From Diadophis punctatus similis (Eukaryota > Chordata > Lepidosauria > Squamata > Dipsadidae), in NCBI GenBank assembly GCA_023053685.1, contig JALIGW010000002.1, positions 164,865,034-164,929,033 of the forward strand: a DNA stretch of 64,000 nt. Direction: 5' to 3'. Made by a program: the position numbers and the translations under genes. Under the pieces are notes generated by a model, which saw nothing but the letters and a program-made list of their open reading frames with translations, ran no database searches and was not told where the DNA came from. This document shows, piece by piece, positions 58,001 through 64,000 of this stretch. Each line of letters opens with the position of its first letter. The stretch's first letter is position 1.

Positions 58001-58225
58001 GAATTTTGGTGTAATGATTAAGGCTTCAGGCTACAAACTGGAAGACCATGAGTTCTAGTCCTGCTTAAAGTACAAAGCCAGTTGGACAACTTTGGGTGAT
58101 CATTGTCTAGCAACTTCACACCTAGATTAGCAGGCAATGGCAACCTGGAAATCTTGCCAGGAAAACTGCAGGGACTTGTCCAGGCAGTCACAAGGAGTCA
58201 AAAAATAGATTTGAAGGTGCTAAAA
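58001..58225 (+). mobile_element. tRNA-derived SINE with Bov-B-like tail (Sauria SINE-like)
   Basis: A head with GTGTAATGATTAAGGC (A-box region) and GAGTTCTAGTCC (B-box) is followed by AAAGCCAGTTGGACAACTTTG, GGCAATGGCAACCTGG, CTTGCCAGGAAAACTGCAG and GACTTGTCCAGGCAGTCAC, ending in AAGGAGTC and an A-rich tail. The order and the tail match what I know of Sauria SINEs mobilised by Bov-B LINEs. Confidence 0.78.
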
Positions 58226-59602
58226 TAAAATTAAAAAATAGGGGCAAGATGCCACACTATAAAATAAGTATTTTTTTTTCAGAAGGCAAAAGTAAAAACC
58301 CAACTGATTCATGCCAAAACATTAAGCAATTTCCATTTATCACCTGTTCCACTATAAATTATGGGTGCGATTCTCTGGCTTCTTGAAAAAGGCTCCCAAA
58401 AAATTATGCCTCTTTCGGGGTGAGGAAAAAAATCCCACAGACTTACAGAGCAGGATTTGAGGTAATATAGTGAGGTTTTCTTTTCAAATTATTTCCAGTC
58501 CAGGTTCTGACATCTATACTTGTATCTTTTGAAAAAGGCAATAACAGCAGGTACCATTTGCTCTTATATGCATAATAGAGACATCTAGGAAATTGTAGCA
58601 TCAAGAAGCATTTTGCAGGGAAGCAAGTAGTACTTGAGTCCTGCCACAGTACATCCACTGAGTTTGGATGATCTCCCAGTGGAAATCCTAGCCTGCTTTT
58701 CTTCCACATTCATGTTACCTGCTGCAGGCTGAAATCTGCTTGATAAGAGTCAGGAGGGCATCAGCGGAAACCAGCCTCTCAAACAAAAATCACAGGGTGA
58801 GAGACATTGTTAATGAAAGCATGTTCCAATAAAAGAGTAAATGAGTAAATGAATGTTACAGATCTATTTCCCAGCATTTGCTGAGCAACGTGATTGCTCT
58901 CTTGTATCTGACACGTCAGATCAGCAACATAGAATGTTGCCTTGGGGGTATATTTGGGCAAGTATAGTTTTTCTTCACATGTGATAGGGTTCACCACCAG
59001 CTTCTTCTGCTGATCCATGTAGTCTTAGAATGCACATTCAAATATTTGCAGCATGGACATTGACAGAGGACAGAGCAAGCCTCAACGCCTGCGGGAAGCT
59101 GTCATAAGCTATGCTTATGACAGCTTGATTCCTTCTTGCTCTGGTATCTTTCTGCTCCTAAAATAAATTTAGAAGCCTGGCAGGCTAAAAAGGGAGCAAA
59201 GGGAGAAGGAGGCGGGAATAAAAAGGAAAGCAATCGGAGGAAGCCTCTCTGAAAGAAGAATATTGACTTAATAAATAATATCCTATCAAGCCAAATTCCA
59301 GCGGCAGAAGTGATGACATGCTCTGTTAGCAGGAATTAATAACTATTGGAGATGTTTGAAAGGAGACAGTTGTCTCCAGCTAAGGATAATCAAAGGAAAA
59401 ATAACCCTAATGCTAATTGGGACAGCCAGGCAAGAAAATTTGACCTGCTTATTGTAAAGAGGAATCTGCAGCAGATTGAATACAAATGGGCCCTTAGTAG
59501 AATGACTTTGACGAGGAATTCTGCATTTCTGACATATCAGGATGAGAGGGGACAGTTCAGTGCAAGCATTTTCATGTTTATAAACATTTTTATATGATCA
59601 CT
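58226..59602. other. unannotated non-coding DNA
   Basis: No supportable gene or repeat. Confidence 0.4.
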
Positions 59603-59604
59603 TA

Positions 59605-61030
59605 CCGTATTTTTCAAAGTATAAGACGCACCTTTTTAGTCCCAAAAAGGGGTCAAAAAGTGGGTGCGTCTTATACTCCGAATGTAGCCCCCACCCACCT
59701 GCCAGCCACCACTCAGCCTGGGGAGGAAAGCGTTTTCAGGCAGCAGCGCTGCGATCCCCTCCCTGATTCTAAACACAGAATGTGCGGAGACCAAAAAAGA
59801 GCATCGCGTTTCAGGCGGTGGGCAGCGCCGGTTGCACACCCTGTTTTTGGAATGGGGAAGGAAGTGTTTTCGGGCTGCAGCGCCGGCCGGAACCACCCAC
59901 CGCCTGAAACGCAATGCTTTTTTTTTGCCTCTGCAAAAAAACTTTTCTCCCCATTCCAAAAACAGGGCATGTGGAGGCAAAAAAAGAGCATTGCATTTCA
60001 GGCATTTTCGGCTGGTTCCAGCCATTGCTGGCCACTGCCACTGCCGCCGTTGCTGGCCGGAGCCGCCGTTGCTGGCCGGAGCCGCCGCTGCCCCAGCTGC
60101 CGTTGTAACCCCCACCCCTGCTGCAGGACACGCCGCCGCAGCCGCCCCGTTGCAGCCCCGCCCCCGCTGGAGGACACGACGACGACGCAGCCCCCAAGGC
60201 CAGCGATACTCACCACCACCGCCGATACTCACTCGCCGCTGCCGGAGCCACCGCTGCTGCTGCCCGAAGCGAGCAGCCTGACAGGTTTGAAGACCAACTT
60301 CCAAGTTTGAAGAGCCCTGGGTTAGGGGTGCAAGGGTCTTCAAACTTGCCAAGTTTAAAACTAGTGGACTTCAACTCCCAGAATTCCTCCTCCAGTCATG
60401 CTAGCTCAGGAATGACTGGAGGAGGAATTCTGGGAGTTGAAGTCCACAAGTCTTAAACTTGACAAGTTTGAAGACCCTTGCCACCCCTAACCCAGGGCTC
60501 TTCAAACTTGGCAACTTTAAGACTTCTGCACTTTAACTCCCATTCCCGAGCTAGGATGACTGGAGGAGGAATTCTGGGAGTTGAAATCCACAAGTCTTAA
60601 ACTTGTCAAGTTTGAAGATCCTTGCCACCTCTAACCCAGGGCTCTTCAAACTTGGCAACTTTAAGACTTGTGGACTTTAATTCCCATTCCTGAGCTAGCA
60701 TGACTGGAGGAGGAATTCTGGGAGTTGAAGTCCATAAGTCTTAAACTTGCCAAGTTTGAAGTTTAGGGTGGGGGCGTGTGCATATGAATGTATGAATATG
60801 GTTCTGCATTGTTATAAAGGAAACATTATTGTTCTTTCTTGCAGAAAAATATCAAAGCCAAAATGGGTAAAAAGTGTACATGGTTGTAAAATGTATTCTG
60901 CTATACTGGTATTTTATTAAATAATATATTACTACACCATTTGGTTCAGAATACTTTTTTCCTTGTTTTCCTCCTCTAAAATCTAGATGCTTCTTATACT
61001 CCGGTACGTCTTATACTCCGAAAAATGCGG
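59605..61030 (-). mobile_element. 1.4 kb TA-flanked element, CCGTATTTTTC family, copy 5 (inverse of copy 2)
   Basis: The ends CCGTATTTTTCAAAG and CTCCGAAAAATGCGG are bordered by TA (59603-59604 and 61031-61032). From right to left it repeats the layout of 37187-38761: AT-rich region, tandem palindromic CTTCAAACTTGG units (about 60330-60765), a shortened GC-rich region (60020-60260) and CTGAAACGCAATGC blocks. Frames of up to 238 codons on both strands are by-products. Confidence 0.88.
60330..60765. repeat. tandem palindromic hAT-derived units
   Basis: Three units of about 145-160 bases, starting near CTTCAAACTTGCCAAG (60339) and CTTCAAACTTGGCAAC (about 60502 and 60646), matching the array at 37456 in inverse. 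Confidence 0.87.
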
Positions 61031-61032
61031 TA

Positions 61033-61642
61033 GTTAGGTACAGCGGGAAGAAATGTAGAACTTAACGTTTTTAACTGATTGAATTTTTAATACCAGTCTT
61101 TATTTTTCTTTTTTAAGATCATCTATATTTATTTTACATAATGATAAACAGTTTTTACATCCATATAAATATTAATGGTTTAGAATTTTCTAGCCATTTA
61201 CATTTATTTTTCAAGTTTAAGAGTTTAATTTTATGCACTAGTATTTTATAATTGTTGTTAAAGATTTCAATTACAATAGTAAAAACAAATATAAATTAAG
61301 CCCAGAGAAAGGAAAAATAGAAAGAATAAAACGTGCAGAGAAAGAAAAAGAAGAAAAAGTAACAGAAAGGAAAAGAAGAGAAATATATAAAGCAATTACT
61401 TCCAATCTTCATCACAAGTGTAAACATTGATAACTCTTCATCCCTGATAAGGTTACAAATATCTCTTCTTCTCATAACCTGTCCTTTATCTATTTGCGAA
61501 TCCATAAATCATCAACTTTTCAATCAGCAGTCAGGTATTATCAAAAAGTCTGTTACCAGAGTTTTATAGAACTATGTCTTATTTTAACCATGGACAAACA
61601 AATCAACTTTTTATTCTTTTCTTTTGTCTCTGACAATCTTTA
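61033..61642. other. unannotated AT-rich DNA
   Basis: No gene or repeat recognised. Confidence 0.35.
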
Positions 61643-61920
61643 TAGCAATAGCAATAGCATTTAGACTTATATTTATTATTTATTTATTTATTTTGTGAGA
61701 TTTAAATACCGCCTCACAGTGCAAGCACTCTCTAAGCGGTTTACGCCAGTAAGCAATGTATATTTACATTGCCCCCAACAATCTGGGTCCTCATTGTACC
61801 TACCTCAGAAGGATATACCGCTTCATAGTGCTTTACAGCCCTCTCTAAGCAGTTTACAGAGTCAGCATGTTGCCCCAACAATCTGGGTCCTCATTTTACC
61901 AACCTCAGAAGGATAGAAGT
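61643..61920 (-). mobile_element. two SINE family A tail fragments in tandem
   Basis: On the minus strand there are two successive body-and-tail pieces. One ends AAGCGGTATAT (61810-61920, reading back from GACCCAGATTGTTGGGGCAA) and one ends GAGGCGGTATTTAAATCTC with an ATAAATA tail and GCTATTGCTATTGCT (61643-61805). Neither retains the tRNA-like head. Confidence 0.78.
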
Positions 61921-62326
61921 AAATCCCCATACCAACTGAAGGCACTTTCATTTTCATTTTCTGCCTGGAATCTTTAGTCCCTCTAATGTCCAATTACTGA
62001 AATCATAATGTCTCAAATCTGTGTTATGGTGTAAGTTAGACAAAACAATCTGGTTCCTTTGAACACCACCTCGTGGATGAAGAGCATGATTCATTGTCAT
62101 TTTTTTTGGTCTTCTTATCCACTGCTTTTAGTTCTGCTTGAGTCTGGTGCATTATATTCCAGCTGTGTATCTAATGACTTGAATTGCCCAGATGTTAATT
62201 GCTTTGATGGTATTTCCTCCTCTGAGTTTGGACTTTAAGATCTCTTTCACTCATGATGAATGGTAATGTAATGACCAAATGACTGCAAAGAATATAAATC
62301 AATCCATTCCTCACCAGTTAGTTAGA
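61921..62326. other. unannotated non-coding DNA
   Basis: No gene or repeat recognised. Confidence 0.3.
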
Positions 62327-62460
62327 ACCAAAGAAGCTTCTTGGAAGAGAACCAAAATATTTTCAAATGAAAAAATTAAGAAAGTCCTGTTGTCTTTGGG
62401 GGGGGGAGTGCCTCTGGAACAACCATGACCTGGAATGATTGAGAATCTCCGTAGGCAAAC
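62327..62460 (+). mobile_element. Penelope-like terminal fragment, decayed
   Basis: AAGAAGCTTCTTGGAAGAGAAC, then AAAGTCCTGTTGTCTTTGG, ACCATGACCTGGAATGATTG and GAGAATCTCCGTAGG are the inverse of the 42002 and 44776 repeats. The hammerhead-like core is too damaged to draw. Confidence 0.55.
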
Positions 62461-62642
62461 AACTATAGCACCAATCAAAATCTGAACCACTTCTTCCAGT
62501 TCCTAATCACTATGCTTATGAGAAATTCCACATTTTTAGGGATTGCTGTTCAGCAATCTTTAGAACCTGTGGAATGATAAGAGCTACTCTGCTATGAAAC
62601 ATTATGAGTATCAGTTAAGGAAAAGTTTAAAAAGTTAAGGAA

Positions 62643-63088
62643 AAGATGTTGAGACTCTGGAAAGAGTGCAGAGAAGAGCAACAAAGATGATTAGGGGACT
62701 GGAGGCTAAAACATATAAAGAACGGTTGCTGGAACTGGGTATGTCTAGTTTTATGAAAAGAAGGACTAGGGATGACATGATAGCAGTTCCAATATCTCAG
62801 GGGTTGCCACAAAGAAGAGGGAGTCAAACTATTCTCCAAAGCACCTGAGGGTAGAACAAGAAGCAATGGGTGGAAACTAAACAAGGAGAGAAGTAACTTA
62901 GAACTAAGGAGACATTTCCTGACAGTTAGAACAATTAATCAGTGGAACAACGTGCCTCCAGAAGTTGTGAATGCTCCAACACTGGAAGTTTTTAAGAAGA
63001 TGTTGGATTACCATTTGTCTGAAGTGGTGTAGGGTTTTCTGCCTAAGCAGGGGGTTGGACTAGAAGACCTCCAAGGTCCCTTCCAACT
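62643..63088 (+). mobile_element. CR1 LINE fragment with complete 3' end
   Basis: GATGTTGAGACTCTGGAAAG through GTCTGAAGTGGTGTAGGG covers the last quarter of the CR1 frame (RRATKMIRGLE, YKERLLELGMSS) with small deletions, then the GGGGGTTGGACTAGAAGACC and CCCTTCCAACTCTG 3' UTR. Instead of the usual TTCTA ending it runs straight into a GTT tract. Confidence 0.9.

Positions 63089-64000
<912 letters not shown>

Noticed and set aside
59594..60352. 238-codon frames on both strands
   Set aside because: They are the same transposon-derived GC-rich sequence as at 38 kb, in inverse.

Overview
The window looks like a non-coding stretch of a squamate reptile nuclear genome, most likely a snake. No host protein-coding exon, rRNA gene or intact tRNA gene could be supported. 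The case for a squamate rests on the repeats: CR1-type LINE 3' ends, two further non-LTR LINE families, a SINE whose tail resembles the Sauria SINE/Bov-B tail, a long GATA tract of the kind first described in snakes (Bkm-type), and dense families of short inverted-repeat DNA transposons. The species assignment is inference.

The interspersed content is mostly non-autonomous DNA transposons. One family, with ends like CAGRGGTGGGTT...AACCCACCYCTG, has ten recognisable copies. Eight have both ends, seven of these with a perfect 8-bp direct repeat and one with a 9-bp repeat, which is the hAT signature. Their interiors differ greatly (324 to 1273 bp). A second hAT-like group is palindromic (CAACCTTGGCAA... 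ends), and single copies represent two more (CAGTGATGGC and CAGGGATCAGC ends). A TA-flanked family with CCGTATTTTTC ends has five copies, two of them near-identical 1.4-1.6 kb elements in opposite orientation 21 kb apart. A related 1.4 kb TA-flanked element near the left end has CCGTGTTTCCC ends, and two pogo/Tigger-like elements have CAGGTAGTCC-type ends.

Retroelements are 5'-truncated and decayed. They include CR1 fragments (46.5-47.3 kb, 62.6-63.1 kb and smaller pieces), an L2/Rex1-like reverse transcriptase fragment on the minus strand (8.2-9.2 kb), an L2-like LINE (43.1-44.1 kb, nested inside a hAT MITE, and 24.4-24.85 kb), another LINE family known here only from 3' ends, three tRNA-type SINE families, a solo LTR with a 5-bp target duplication at 19.05-19.40 kb and a probable second LTR at 50.9-51.5 kb. 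Several fragments carry hammerhead-ribozyme-like cores as found in Penelope-like elements.

Microsatellites are long and compound: AC, AATA/ACAA, GATA/GGTA, ATATAC, ATATGT and GTT/ATT tracts. The remaining stretches (for example 9.2-10.6, 24.9-27.4, 33.3-37.2 and 40.6-42.0 kb) are AT-rich unique-looking DNA with no recognisable gene, consistent with an intergenic or large-intron region.
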